Of a stretch of DNA of 47,938 nt, positions 27,431 to 35,580 are shown in pieces. The stretch comes from Blautia sp. GTDB taxonomy: Bacteria > Bacillota > Clostridia > Lachnospirales > Lachnospiraceae. Both the position numbers and the translations under genes were made by a program. Each line of letters starts with the position of its first letter. The first letter of the stretch is position 1. Under the pieces are notes generated by a model. The model was not told the DNA's origin, made no database searches, and was given only the letters and a program-made list of their open reading frames with translations. The stretch lies in the NCBI GenBank assembly GCA_023664455.1, contig JAMPFM010000001.1:249777-297714 (forward strand), given 5' to 3'.

Positions 27431-28471
27431 TTAGCCAAGTAAGGACAGTGCCAACTGGTTGGACTGATTTGCCTGTGACAACATGGATGTACCTGCCTGC
27501 TGTAAGATCTGGTTGTTGGAGTATCTAACCATCTCAGTAGCGATATCCGTATCACGGATTTCTGCTTCAGCAGATGTGGTATTCTCAACGATGTTGTTCA
27601 AGTTAGCAATCGTGTGCTCAAGTCTGTTCTGGATAGCACCGAGGTCAGATCTCTGAGAGGATACTAATGCCAACGCGCCCTTGATAAATGCATTCAAGCT
27701 GTTGAAATCCTGCGTCGTAGCAACTGTCGTATCATCACCTGTCTTCAGGTTCATGAAAGATGTCAGCAGTTTCTTAGCAACCGCACTGCTCATTGAGGTC
27801 TTGTTATAACCATTTTTACCCATTGCATTCCATGTGTTCAGAACTTTTGAAGCTGCTGCACCCTGAACAACATTACCAACCATCTTATAGGTCGTACCTG
27901 TAATCGTAGTCTTACCCGCTACCAAGTTGTTGTAAGTAATCTTGCTGTACAGTTTGGTATCGATGTTGTTTGCCAGACCAAACATACTCATGTTAGCTAC
28001 GCTGATTTCGATGTGCTGACCAGCTTCTGCACCAACCTGAAGACCTTTGATGAAGGAACCATCCAGAAGGTTCATCTCGTTGAATGTAGTTGTACTCTGT
28101 ACACGGTCAACTTCGCTCATCAGCTGTCTGATTTCAGCCTGGATGGAAGCACGGTCTGTTGTTGTCAGAGTGCCGTTTTCACCTTTAACAGCCAGTTCGT
28201 TCATACGTTGTAACATATCCTCAACTTCGTTTAACGCACCTTCTGCTGTCTGTACTACAGAAATACCATCCTGTGCATTTGCAGCTGCCTGGGTAAGACC
28301 TCTTACCTGACGTCTCATCTTCTCGGAAATGGAAAGCCCTGCTGCATCATCTGCTGCACGGTTAATCTTGTAACCGGAAGATAACTTCTCTGTTGATTTT
28401 GCCTGAGCGCTTGTTGTAACGCCGAGCATTCTGTTAGAGTTCATCGCTGTAATGTTGTGTTGTACTACCAT
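27431..28471 (-). CDS. hag: Flagellin
   Basis: The main filament protein, 346 residues. The conserved N-terminal D0/D1 (MVVQHNITAMNSNRMLG, then SSGYKINRAADDAAGLSISE) and C-terminal D1/D0 (AEAEIRDTDIATEMVRYSNN) flank a variable region at about 145-240, so it has a short outer domain. Residues 87-100 contain QRMNELAV, close to the TLR5-recognised QRVRELAV of Salmonella flagellin. The variable part is rich in Thr, Ser and Asn, possible O-glycosylation sites. The ATG at 28471 follows AAGGAGGAA. It is driven by a clear sigma-D promoter and carries a CsrA-binding hairpin in its leader. It is a single-gene unit ended by the hairpin at 27355-27385. The symbol follows Bacillus usage; fliC is the alternative. 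Confidence 0.98.
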   Translation of the reverse strand: MVVQHNITAMNSNRMLGVTTSAQAKSTEKLSSGYKINRAADDAAGLSISEKMRRQVRGLTQAAANAQDGISVVQTAEGALNEVEDMLQRMNELAVKGENGTLTTTDRASIQAEIRQLMSEVDRVQSTTTFNEMNLLDGSFIKGLQVGAEAGQHIEISVANMSMFGLANNIDTKLYSKITYNNLVAGKTTITGTTYKMVGNVVQGAAASKVLNTWNAMGKNGYNKTSMSSAVAKKLLTSFMNLKTGDDTTVATTQDFNSLNAFIKGALALVSSQRSDLGAIQNRLEHTIANLNNIVENTTSAEAEIRDTDIATEMVRYSNNQILQQAGTSMLSQANQSNQLALSLLG

Positions 28472-28477
28472 AATATA

Positions 28478-28510
28478 TTCCTCCTTGAATTTAATACGGC
28501 ATCCTTGCCG
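28478..28510 (-). promoter_or_regulatory. CsrA-binding sites in the flagellin leader
   Basis: In the minus-strand RNA a hairpin CGGCA-AGGA-TGCCG (28497-28510) exposes GGA in its loop. It includes CAAGGATG, close to the CsrA consensus ACARGGAUG. The ribosome binding site AAGGAGGAA (28478-28486) lies 10 bases downstream and would be the second site. This is the two-site layout by which CsrA represses hag translation in Bacillus subtilis, and csrA and fliW are both present in this window. Confidence 0.8.
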
Positions 28511-28604
28511 CTATTTTTTTTGTTGCAATGGACCTCCGGCTCGTACGCTGCCATCGAATCCATTACTGCTAGTTAAGTAAGTAGCTTTGCTTTACTTGTA
28601 ATAT

Positions 28605-28631
28605 ATATCGGTGGGAATCTGATTTACTTTA
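28605..28631 (-). promoter_or_regulatory. sigma-D promoter of flagellin
   Basis: On the minus strand: TAAA (28628-28631), 16-base spacer, CCGATAT (28605-28611). It is an exact match to the motility sigma factor consensus, about 134 bases before the flagellin start. Confidence 0.92.
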
Positions 28632-28665
28632 GGGCTTTTAAAAAATTTTTTTGAATTTTTTTACC

Positions 28666-29142
28666 CTACTTCTTATTGTCATAAAACTGCGGCGCCACAA
28701 AGTTGAGCTTATTCATATTATTATAGTAATTCTTCGCCGCATTGGTCTTGGATACCGCATTTTTGATATCTTTGGATTTCTGCTTGAAAAAGTTTTCCGC
28801 CCGCATCTGGTTACGCATCTTGGCAGCGTTGATTGTGACTACCTTATCCGTAATCTGCTGGATCTGCTCCTGCATTCCGGCAATTTCCGTCTTGTACGCG
28901 GTACGGTTTGCCATCAGTTCGCTGCGCATGCGTTCATATAACAGTTCAAACCCTTCATCCAGTCTATCCAGCTCCTCGACAAACTCCCCGATGCGTTCAA
29001 TGGAAACGTCCAAAGCGTCCATATCGGGATTATCGCTTTTTAAAAGCTCTTCCTGAATACTGTTCTGCTCGATAATTGCATCCAGTACCGCGTTTTTCTT
29101 TTCAAGGCTCTGTAGTAATATCTGTGCGCTATTCTGACTCAT
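28666..29142 (-). CDS. FliT-like flagellar export chaperone (probable)
   Basis: A 158-residue, almost wholly helical, charged protein with long coiled-coil segments (for example IIEQNSIQEELLKSDNPDMD and TYKTEIAGMQ-like heptads) and no membrane segment. It lies 11 bases after fliS in the flaG-fliD-fliS unit, where FliT (the FliD chaperone) is found in other bacteria, and it is about the right size. Sequence identity to FliT is not obvious by eye, so the name rests on position and fold type; an FlgN-like chaperone is the alternative. A GAAAGGG site precedes the ATG. The flagellin sigma-D promoter begins just after its stop. Confidence 0.65.
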   Translation of the reverse strand: MSQNSAQILLQSLEKKNAVLDAIIEQNSIQEELLKSDNPDMDALDVSIERIGEFVEELDRLDEGFELLYERMRSELMANRTAYKTEIAGMQEQIQQITDKVVTINAAKMRNQMRAENFFKQKSKDIKNAVSKTNAAKNYYNNMNKLNFVAPQFYDNKK

Positions 29143-29153
29143 ACCTGCCCTTT

Positions 29154-29537
29154 CTACGCCTCATTGCAGCGTTTCATAACTTCTTTCCAGGTATCCCTGA
29201 CACTCCGCAGATGCCTGTTGACCTCTTCCAGGATTTCTTTATCTTTCTTGACATTCGCATCTAACAGTCTCTGGAGCAGATAGGTATATATCTTATCAAA
29301 TTCCTCTGCAACCTCATACTGCCTATCCAGGGAATTTCTAAATTCCTCAATGATACGCTGCGTCTTCTTGATATTGACATGCGCCTTTTCCATCTCGCCG
29401 TGCTCGATGGCGATAATCGCTATGTTACAGAACTTAATAGCGCCTTCATACAACATCAGTGTCACTTCCGCCGGGGAAGCCGTCAATATTTTATTGTTTG
29501 TATACTCTGCAAACGGGTTGCGTGCCGGCATAGCCAT
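29154..29537 (-). CDS. fliS: Flagellin export chaperone FliS
   Basis: A 127-residue helical chaperone that binds the C-terminus of flagellin in the cytoplasm and prevents early polymerisation. Family features are NPFAEYTNNKILTASPAEVT, LMLYEGAIKFCNIAI and the C-terminal LRSVRDTWKEVMK helix. It lies 50 bases after fliD. In Firmicutes FliS and FliW compete for flagellin, linking it to the CsrA loop here. The ATG at 29537 is 4 bases from AGGAGG; an ATG at 29531 is also possible. Confidence 0.95.
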   Translation of the reverse strand: MAMPARNPFAEYTNNKILTASPAEVTLMLYEGAIKFCNIAIIAIEHGEMEKAHVNIKKTQRIIEEFRNSLDRQYEVAEEFDKIYTYLLQRLLDANVKKDKEILEEVNRHLRSVRDTWKEVMKRCNEA

Positions 29538-29587
29538 TCATCCTCCTTGATTTTAACGCGCTTCTTGATGCAGCATTCCTGTTACCA

Positions 29588-32158
29588 TCAACCGCCAAAC
29601 AGACTTGTCAGGGAACTGCTTCTGGACTCTAACTTCGCCATGGCAACTTCCATCTTGGAAAACTTACTGTACCATTTGTCCATCAATGCATTCAGCTTTT
29701 CTTCCTGCGCCGTAATCTTCTCCGTATAAGCTTCATATTCTTTCTTCATCTGTTTATCATTATAAACCGTGAAGGCGCTGCTCATATCGGAAGTCGCCAT
29801 CTTATCGGTCAGATTATCATACAGATTGGTAGAAAGCTGGGTAAAGAAACTCATAACGATTTCCGGGTTTGAGGCAATCATCTGCTTTAAGACATCCTCG
29901 TTTGCCCGCGTATCCGCATCATCTGCATCGCCGTCGATATGGTAAGCGTTTCTTTCGTTCTTCTCCGCCTTGAAATATCCCAGCGTATTGACGCCGAAAT
30001 CCGACAGATACAGCTGCACCCCGTTCACTTTCGCTCCCTGCAGCATTGCAGAAACCATAGAAAAGGATACGGAGCTTAATGTGCTGTCCCTGCGGAGCAG
30101 GGAATCTTTGATTTTCTTCTCCCACTCTTCCACTTCGGTATCCGACAATGCATCTTTCTCTTCCGATGTCAGCGGGTCATATCCCTTGGAAGAATCTGCA
30201 TTGTATAAAGAATCCATCTCATTAATCAGTTTATTATATTCTGAGAAGAAATTCTTAATCATATCATAGATGCCGTCCGTATCGGTCGATGTCGTCAGCG
30301 TTACCGGACTGCTTGTCACTTCCTGCGCCGTCAGCGTCAATCCGTTGACAGTAAAGGTATTGGTATAAGAGGTAAAAATTGCATCGTTGATGGATATCTC
30401 GGCGTCCTGTCCCTCAATTTTCGTGCCTTTCGCTAATGCAGCATATTCACCGTTCGTAACCAGCTTCGCAGCATCGATTTTCTTATCAAATTCCGCCTGG
30501 ACAGCATTTTCTAAATCCGTCGTACCTACCGCTTTCGCATCATCGCCTGTGCCAGTGACTGTGTAATACTTGGAAACTTCGCCCATCCGTGCCTCATTTT
30601 TAACTATGGCGTCCCTGTTGGCTTCTGTATTGGCGAATGCAGCGAGCCATTTATTATAGGAAGCTGCCTCTGCTTTCAATTCGTCCGCAGTCACGCCATC
30701 GGGAAGTTTGCCCTCATTCTGATATGCGCTCCACTGGTCGGCAAGACCGCCGCCCTCGCGCACCTTAACGGTTTTGCTGTAATCGTAAACAGGCTTGGTC
30801 TTATCATAAACCGGCGTTACACCGTCCGCTTCAAAGACGGGATTGCCCCCTTCCATCTTCTGCTCATACATCAGCTCGCCGTTGTCATATTTTTTCTGCT
30901 CATATACGAGATTACCGCTCTCATCCTTTTTATCAACCAGCTTACCTGCATACAAGTCATCTAAGAAATCCGTCGCCTTTGCCCTGGTCTTGTCATACTG
31001 CTTCTGAATAGCATCCAGATCCGCCTTCTTGTCATCCAGATCTGTCTTCTTGTCGTCCTTATCATCTTCTGACGCATTCGCATAAGCCTGTGACGCCTTC
31101 TCATAAGCCTGACGCGCTGCCTGCAGCTGATCGTAGAGTCCGTCTTTATCATACAGGTCATGATAAATATCGGAAAGGGCACTTCCATTTTCTGTAAAAA
31201 ATTTGGAACCGACTGCATCCGTATCGTCCATTTCCTTCACAATCTTCTGATTATCTTCATCCAGTTTTTTATTACTCTCTGTAAGTGCATCGTATTGTGC
31301 CTTAAAGGCTGCAGCACGGTCCGCTACCGTCTTATCAAAGAGCGTAAGATAATTGGTTGTATAGTTTCCATCATTCCTATTGCCGGTCGCTGCGCCGCTT
31401 CTGTAGGCAGCCCATGTGGTATATTCAGCGCTTGCCAAATCTTTATCCGACAACAAACCAAGAACCGCCAGTGCATTCATACCGCCTTCATCGTTTCCGA
31501 TTAAGGTAAAATTGCTGTACTCGCCCGTATTCTTGGCGCTGGCAAAAATTCTCTGGCTATTCTCATCATAATTGGCGTTTAATCCCGCTTTCTGTAGCTG
31601 GCTGACTACATCGTTAATGGTCGTATTGGCCGTAACGTTAATCTGATAAGAAGAGCCATCCTTACCTACTACACTAAAGCTTCCCGACAAATTACTACTG
31701 CTATTCAGACTCTTGGCAGGATCTAAATCTTTATTATTGTCACTGCTTAGCATACTGAATTTTAATACCTGCGCCAGACTTGCGCCGCCGCTAAACCCAA
31801 CATCGCCCTTTCCTGTCAAATCCGCGCCCGTCAGATAGGCAGTCTTAGCAAGTTTATTGACACTGACGGTTCTTACACCGTCCACTGCATCCGCTCCGGT
31901 AACGACGCTGATTGCATTGGAATTGGATACCTTCGTCGTTTTCTTCATATAAGAAGACTCATAACGCATATTGCTGAGCGTATTGGTATAAAAACTGTAA
32001 ATCTTCGTATTCAATGCTTTCCACGCATCCTGTTTCCAGCTCAGTTTCGTCTGGGCCTTGACAAGAGAGCTTTTCTTCACACTCTGCGCAGATACCAATT
32101 CAGATATAATACTTTCCGTGTCAAGACCGGAATACATACCTGTAACCCTGATTGACAT
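29588..32158 (-). CDS. fliD: Flagellar filament cap protein FliD (enlarged)
   Basis: The filament cap (hook-associated protein 2). The N-terminus MSIRVTGMYSGLDTESIISE and the C-terminal coiled region ending in LESRSSSLTSLFGG are typical. It has 856 residues, against roughly 450-550 for most FliD proteins. The excess is a large insertion at about 270-565. The first part is charged coiled coil with Asp/Lys repeats (EDDKDDKKTDLDDKKADL); then come short beta-like repeats with YEQK and PVYD units (405-460) and a further helical part. It then returns to the core at TFTVNGLTLTAQEV. The insertion would sit on the exposed outer face of the cap. An AGGAGGT site precedes the ATG. It follows flaG by 12 bases. 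Confidence 0.96.
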   Translation of the reverse strand: MSIRVTGMYSGLDTESIISELVSAQSVKKSSLVKAQTKLSWKQDAWKALNTKIYSFYTNTLSNMRYESSYMKKTTKVSNSNAISVVTGADAVDGVRTVSVNKLAKTAYLTGADLTGKGDVGFSGGASLAQVLKFSMLSSDNNKDLDPAKSLNSSSNLSGSFSVVGKDGSSYQINVTANTTINDVVSQLQKAGLNANYDENSQRIFASAKNTGEYSNFTLIGNDEGGMNALAVLGLLSDKDLASAEYTTWAAYRSGAATGNRNDGNYTTNYLTLFDKTVADRAAAFKAQYDALTESNKKLDEDNQKIVKEMDDTDAVGSKFFTENGSALSDIYHDLYDKDGLYDQLQAARQAYEKASQAYANASEDDKDDKKTDLDDKKADLDAIQKQYDKTRAKATDFLDDLYAGKLVDKKDESGNLVYEQKKYDNGELMYEQKMEGGNPVFEADGVTPVYDKTKPVYDYSKTVKVREGGGLADQWSAYQNEGKLPDGVTADELKAEAASYNKWLAAFANTEANRDAIVKNEARMGEVSKYYTVTGTGDDAKAVGTTDLENAVQAEFDKKIDAAKLVTNGEYAALAKGTKIEGQDAEISINDAIFTSYTNTFTVNGLTLTAQEVTSSPVTLTTSTDTDGIYDMIKNFFSEYNKLINEMDSLYNADSSKGYDPLTSEEKDALSDTEVEEWEKKIKDSLLRRDSTLSSVSFSMVSAMLQGAKVNGVQLYLSDFGVNTLGYFKAEKNERNAYHIDGDADDADTRANEDVLKQMIASNPEIVMSFFTQLSTNLYDNLTDKMATSDMSSAFTVYNDKQMKKEYEAYTEKITAQEEKLNALMDKWYSKFSKMEVAMAKLESRSSSLTSLFGG

Positions 32159-32170
32159 CTATCTTACCTC

Positions 32171-32632
32171 CTATCTCTTCTCATCTACGAGAATCCCCGC
32201 CATTTCCCAGACTTTCGCTATCATGTCCAGTGTTTTCTCCGGCGGAAACTCCTTGATAATTTCCTTCGTGTCTTTATCCACGATTTTAATCATAATTCTG
32301 TTCGTATCCTCATGGACGCCAAAAACAGCCTCTTCGTTACTGTTGTTGATTTTGCGGTTCATTTCCGCAATCGCTTTTTTCAGCTGGTCGTTGGCGGACT
32401 GGGAAGTTCTCATCTGCTGCCGCTCTGCACCCTCACTGGCGCCTTTTTCGCCTTTTTCTTCCTCACTGTCTTCCGCCTGGGTCTGAACGACAGACGCTGT
32501 GGTCTTATCCACATTTTCAGTCTGATCATCCGGTGAAACCTCCATGTTCACCGGCTGCGCAGTCTGTACCCGCGGTTTGGGCGCATCCTGCGCCTGAAAA
32601 GTCATTACACTGCTTAAAGGTTCAATTGCCAT
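32171..32632 (-). CDS. flaG: FlaG family protein
   Basis: A 153-residue protein. The C-terminal part (about 85-150) has the FlaG domain: LKKAIAEMNRKINNSNEEAV, then MIKIVDKDTKEIIKEFPPEK. The N-terminal 80 residues are a low-complexity, acidic and polar leader. FlaG affects filament length in other bacteria. It is the first gene of flaG-fliD-fliS-fliT-like, with a GGAGGTG site and a sigma-D promoter 120 bases upstream. Confidence 0.93.
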   Translation of the reverse strand: MAIEPLSSVMTFQAQDAPKPRVQTAQPVNMEVSPDDQTENVDKTTASVVQTQAEDSEEEKGEKGASEGAERQQMRTSQSANDQLKKAIAEMNRKINNSNEEAVFGVHEDTNRIMIKIVDKDTKEIIKEFPPEKTLDMIAKVWEMAGILVDEKR

Positions 32633-32754
32633 TGTGAATCACCTCCGTGTGATATTGGATTAATAGTATCTCTTATCTATAGAATAGAATCGTCCAAGAT
32701 ATGCCCTGCCCCAAAAATTTGCGCAAAAAGACAAAACATAATCCTTTGCTGTAT

Positions 32755-32781
32755 ATATCGGAAAAAACATAAAATAATTTA
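32755..32781 (-). promoter_or_regulatory. sigma-D promoter of flaG-fliD-fliS
   Basis: On the minus strand: TAAA (32778-32781), 16-base spacer, CCGATAT (32755-32761). The TAA of the -35 is also the stop codon of the upstream glycosyltransferase (32779-32781). Confidence 0.9.
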
Positions 32782-33948
32782 GGGTGCAGAGTATAAAATG
32801 GATATAATTTTCTCCACCTGCTTCTCATATGTATAGCATTGTTTTATTTTCTGGCATCCATTTCTGGCGATATGCGACCGTTCCTCTTCATGCGTCAGAT
32901 AATAATCCGCCTTTTCCACCAGTTCCTCCGGGCTTCTAAATGTCACGATTTCCTTATCCTCTTCAAACAGCTTAGGAATTTCTTCCTGATAGTTAGAAAG
33001 GACAAACCCGCCTATACTCATGATATCAAAAACCCGCAGCGGCACGCCGCTTTCGATGCTGCGCATCGTAATATTCAGATTGATTTTACTGGCATGGAAT
33101 ACTTTATAGGCCTCCGTCTGCGGATCCACCTCGCCAAAGCTTGGCACTCCTGCGGGAACCTGTTCATTATCTCTCGTATACAGCCGGAAATCATAGCGTT
33201 CCGCCAACAGCCCCATCAGAAGCGTCCTCTCGATATGGGTCAGCTTCCGCGCAAAGAAAATTTCCTTAAAATAATATTCCAGCGGCAGCTCGTAGGGCGC
33301 ATTATAAACTTCGGGACAGGTCTGATAAAGATACGCCGCAAGCCCCGGCGTCAGAAAACGTCCCAGCCTGTCCTGTCCGTCCCAGCAAAAGGCGCTCTGC
33401 TCCAGCATATCCGAAAAAGATTGCTGCATTTTTAAGGGGAAGCGTCCGATAAACCCATCATAGGCATTTCCGCTATATAAAGCCCCTACAAAAGACATCT
33501 CGCAGCCATATTTCCTGACGTCCGCGTCTGTGACGGTAATCTTCCCAGCCGCTTCCAGATCCCCGGCAAGCGGCAGATAAAATACATGCGGATATCCTTT
33601 CTGCTTCGCCGATAGATACTCCCTGTAATCAAAATAAAAGAAATAGCAGTTATCATACTGCTGGAACGAAGGCAGATAGGTCTCATACATCGGCGAATCC
33701 ATCCCATAGACGGCGTATCGGATTTCCATCTCATAGGTCAGCCGTCCCACCGCTGGCGTCCCTGCATTGGAAATCACGAAATCCACTCTCTTCTTTTCCA
33801 AAAAGACCCTGAGTTTCTGCATCTCTTCTTCTGTTTCCAGCTCCTCCGCCGCACACGGATAGACTTCCACTTCATGTCCCAATTTGGAAAGCGCGCGCAC
33901 AATACCGACAACAGTCTGTATTTTGCTGTATAGAAATAAAATTTTCAA
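32779..33948 (-). CDS. DUF3880/CgeB-like glycosyltransferase, copy 2
   Basis: A 389-residue GT-B type glycosyltransferase, paralogous to 22913-24067 and 34071-35270. The N half contains AVYGMDSPMYETYL; the C half contains INLNITMRSIESGVPLRVFD, then IMSIGGFVLSNYQEEIPKLF and ARNGCQKIKQCYTYE. The start is TTG at 33948, giving MKILFLYSK, with AAGGGG seven bases upstream; no better start is seen. It is divergent from the next copy and lies just before the flaG promoter. Its placement between the two late flagellar operons supports a role in filament glycosylation, but the acceptor is not shown. Confidence 0.9.
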   Translation of the reverse strand: MKILFLYSKIQTVVGIVRALSKLGHEVEVYPCAAEELETEEEMQKLRVFLEKKRVDFVISNAGTPAVGRLTYEMEIRYAVYGMDSPMYETYLPSFQQYDNCYFFYFDYREYLSAKQKGYPHVFYLPLAGDLEAAGKITVTDADVRKYGCEMSFVGALYSGNAYDGFIGRFPLKMQQSFSDMLEQSAFCWDGQDRLGRFLTPGLAAYLYQTCPEVYNAPYELPLEYYFKEIFFARKLTHIERTLLMGLLAERYDFRLYTRDNEQVPAGVPSFGEVDPQTEAYKVFHASKINLNITMRSIESGVPLRVFDIMSIGGFVLSNYQEEIPKLFEEDKEIVTFRSPEELVEKADYYLTHEEERSHIARNGCQKIKQCYTYEKQVEKIISILYSAP

Positions 33949-34032
33949 AACGCTACCCCTTCGTTTTCATTTATGTTAAAATAAGCTATGTTTCGTCTGT
34001 TATGTACCGCTATGACAGTCGTTATATAGTTT

Positions 34033-34041
34033 ATTATAGCA
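34033..34041 (-). promoter_or_regulatory. Extended -10 promoter of CgeB-like copy 2
   Basis: TGCTATAAT on the minus strand in the divergent gap between two glycosyltransferase genes, about 85 bases before the TTG start; the -35 is poor. A plus-strand promoter for copy 3 probably overlaps (ATGACA at 34012), but its spacing is poor. Confidence 0.45.
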
Positions 34042-34070
34042 TAGGAAACCCAGGAAAGGTATCTCTATTT

Positions 34071-35270
34071 ATGGAAATTCTTATTTACCGTTACAATAGC
34101 ATCTGCGAACCCGATATCATCCAGGTATTCCAGGATTTCGGTATCATCGTCCATCAGGAAACCATAGAAATGACTGATAAGAGCGTTACGCCCACACAAT
34201 GCGCCTCTAAAATTACGGAATGGATTCTCTCCCACCGGCTTTCCTTTGTGTTCAGCATCAATTTCTATCCGGCGATTTCCTATACCTGTAACCGCTTCCA
34301 TGTGCCCTATGTCTGCTGGAGCGTGGACAGTCCGGTGGCGGAGCTTTTTTCCAATGCCCTGAAAAATGAGTGGAACCGCATTTTTCTATTTGATAGGGCG
34401 CAGTATGAGTTTTTCCGCCCCTATAACCCGGAGCACATCTATTATCTGCCGCTTGCCACCAATGTAAAGCGTATGGAACAGGTGATTCTGTCCGCGGACG
34501 AAGAAGAATGCTCCAAATATGACAAGGATGTCGTTTTTGTAGGTTCCCTTTATTCCGAAAAATGCAAATATGACAAGCTTGTCGTTTCTGATTATACGCA
34601 GGGCTATGTAAACGGTCTGATACAGGCGCAGATGAAAGTCTTTGGCTATAACTTCATCTATGATACGCTGCCGGATGGCGTCGTGCAGGAAATCGCTTCT
34701 GCAGACCCGGATTTTTATAAGGGGCAGGACGTCTTTCTTGATACGAACCGTTATCTGGCGGCGCATCAATATATCGGCATGAAACTTGCCAACGTGGAAA
34801 GGGTGTCGATTCTTTCCGCGCTGTCAGAACGTTTCGACGTATCCCTCTATACCCGCAGCGACGCCTCCCCCCTGCCGAAAGTCCACGCGATGGGCGGCGC
34901 CAATACGCTGACGGAAATGCCCAGGATTTTCCATCATGCCAGAATCAACTTAAATATCACCATGCGCCCGATTGAAACAGGGCTTTCCCTGCGCGTATGG
35001 GACGTGCTAGGCTGCGGCGGCTTCCTAATCAGCAATTATCAGGCGGAACTGCCGGAATATTTTGAAATCGGAAAAGATTTGGAAGTATATGAAGATACGA
35101 AAGATTTGATTTCCAAAATAGAATATTATCTGCATCATGACGATGTACGAATGGAAATTGCCCTAAATGGCTTTGAGAAAGTGGCGAAATACCATACTTA
35201 TGAAGTGCGCCTTGCTGAAATGATACGCATTTTAAGCGAAAATAACGGAGCTGCCACACCAGATAATTAA
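34071..35270 (+). CDS. DUF3880/CgeB-like glycosyltransferase, copy 3
   Basis: A 399-residue GT-B type glycosyltransferase, closest to copy 1 in layout (PYVCWSVDSPVAELFS, then VVFVGSLYSEKCKYD). The C half has INLNITMRPIETGLSLRVWD then VLGCGGFLISNYQAELPEYF. The start chosen is the ATG at 34071 (MEILIYRYN) with AAAGG about 11 bases upstream; an ATG at 34002 would add 23 residues with no paralogue support. It is the only plus-strand gene between two minus-strand flagellar operons, convergent with csrA. Its stop codon lies in the loop of the hairpin at 35250-35279. Confidence 0.9.
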   Translation: MEILIYRYNSICEPDIIQVFQDFGIIVHQETIEMTDKSVTPTQCASKITEWILSHRLSFVFSINFYPAISYTCNRFHVPYVCWSVDSPVAELFSNALKNEWNRIFLFDRAQYEFFRPYNPEHIYYLPLATNVKRMEQVILSADEEECSKYDKDVVFVGSLYSEKCKYDKLVVSDYTQGYVNGLIQAQMKVFGYNFIYDTLPDGVVQEIASADPDFYKGQDVFLDTNRYLAAHQYIGMKLANVERVSILSALSERFDVSLYTRSDASPLPKVHAMGGANTLTEMPRIFHHARINLNITMRPIETGLSLRVWDVLGCGGFLISNYQAELPEYFEIGKDLEVYEDTKDLISKIEYYLHHDDVRMEIALNGFEKVAKYHTYEVRLAEMIRILSENNGAATPDN

Positions 35271-35279
35271 TGTGGCAGC
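35250..35279. terminator. Hairpin between the convergent glycosyltransferase and csrA
   Basis: GCTGCCACA pairs with TGTGGCAGC in a perfect 9-base stem around a 12-base loop. Neither strand has a clean T-run after it, so it may be a weak bidirectional terminator or mainly protect mRNA ends. Confidence 0.55.
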
Positions 35280-35361
35280 CCCTTATTATGGAATCATCAA
35301 CAATTCATCACTTTTACAACTTCCACTTGCAGGTAGGACTCACCTAAAACATACTACGCAG

Positions 35362-35580
35362 TCAATCAAACAAATTCCTAAAGTCTTCCAGACTGTTGAC
35401 ATCCATCGCTTCCTTATTGGCATTCTGAATCTGTACATAGACTTCCTTACGGTATACAGGAACTTCCTTTGGTGCGTTAATGCCCAGCTTCACCTGTTCC
35501 CCTTTGATTTCCAGCACTGTAATCTCAATATCGTTATTGATGATGAGCGCTTCACTCTTTTTTCTGGATAAAGCTAACAT
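35362..35580 (-). CDS. csrA: Carbon storage regulator CsrA
   Basis: A 72-residue RNA-binding translational repressor. The family start MLALSRKKSEALIINNDIEI and the RNA-contact strand VKLGINAPKEVPVYRKEVY are present. In Firmicutes its main target is the hag mRNA, and FliW inhibits it. The ATG at 35580 abuts the fliW stop, and the GGTGAG site lies within the end of fliW, so the two are translationally coupled. Last gene of the flgM-flgN-flgK-flgK-flgL-fliW-csrA operon. Confidence 0.98.
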   Translation of the reverse strand: MLALSRKKSEALIINNDIEITVLEIKGEQVKLGINAPKEVPVYRKEVYVQIQNANKEAMDVNSLEDFRNLFD

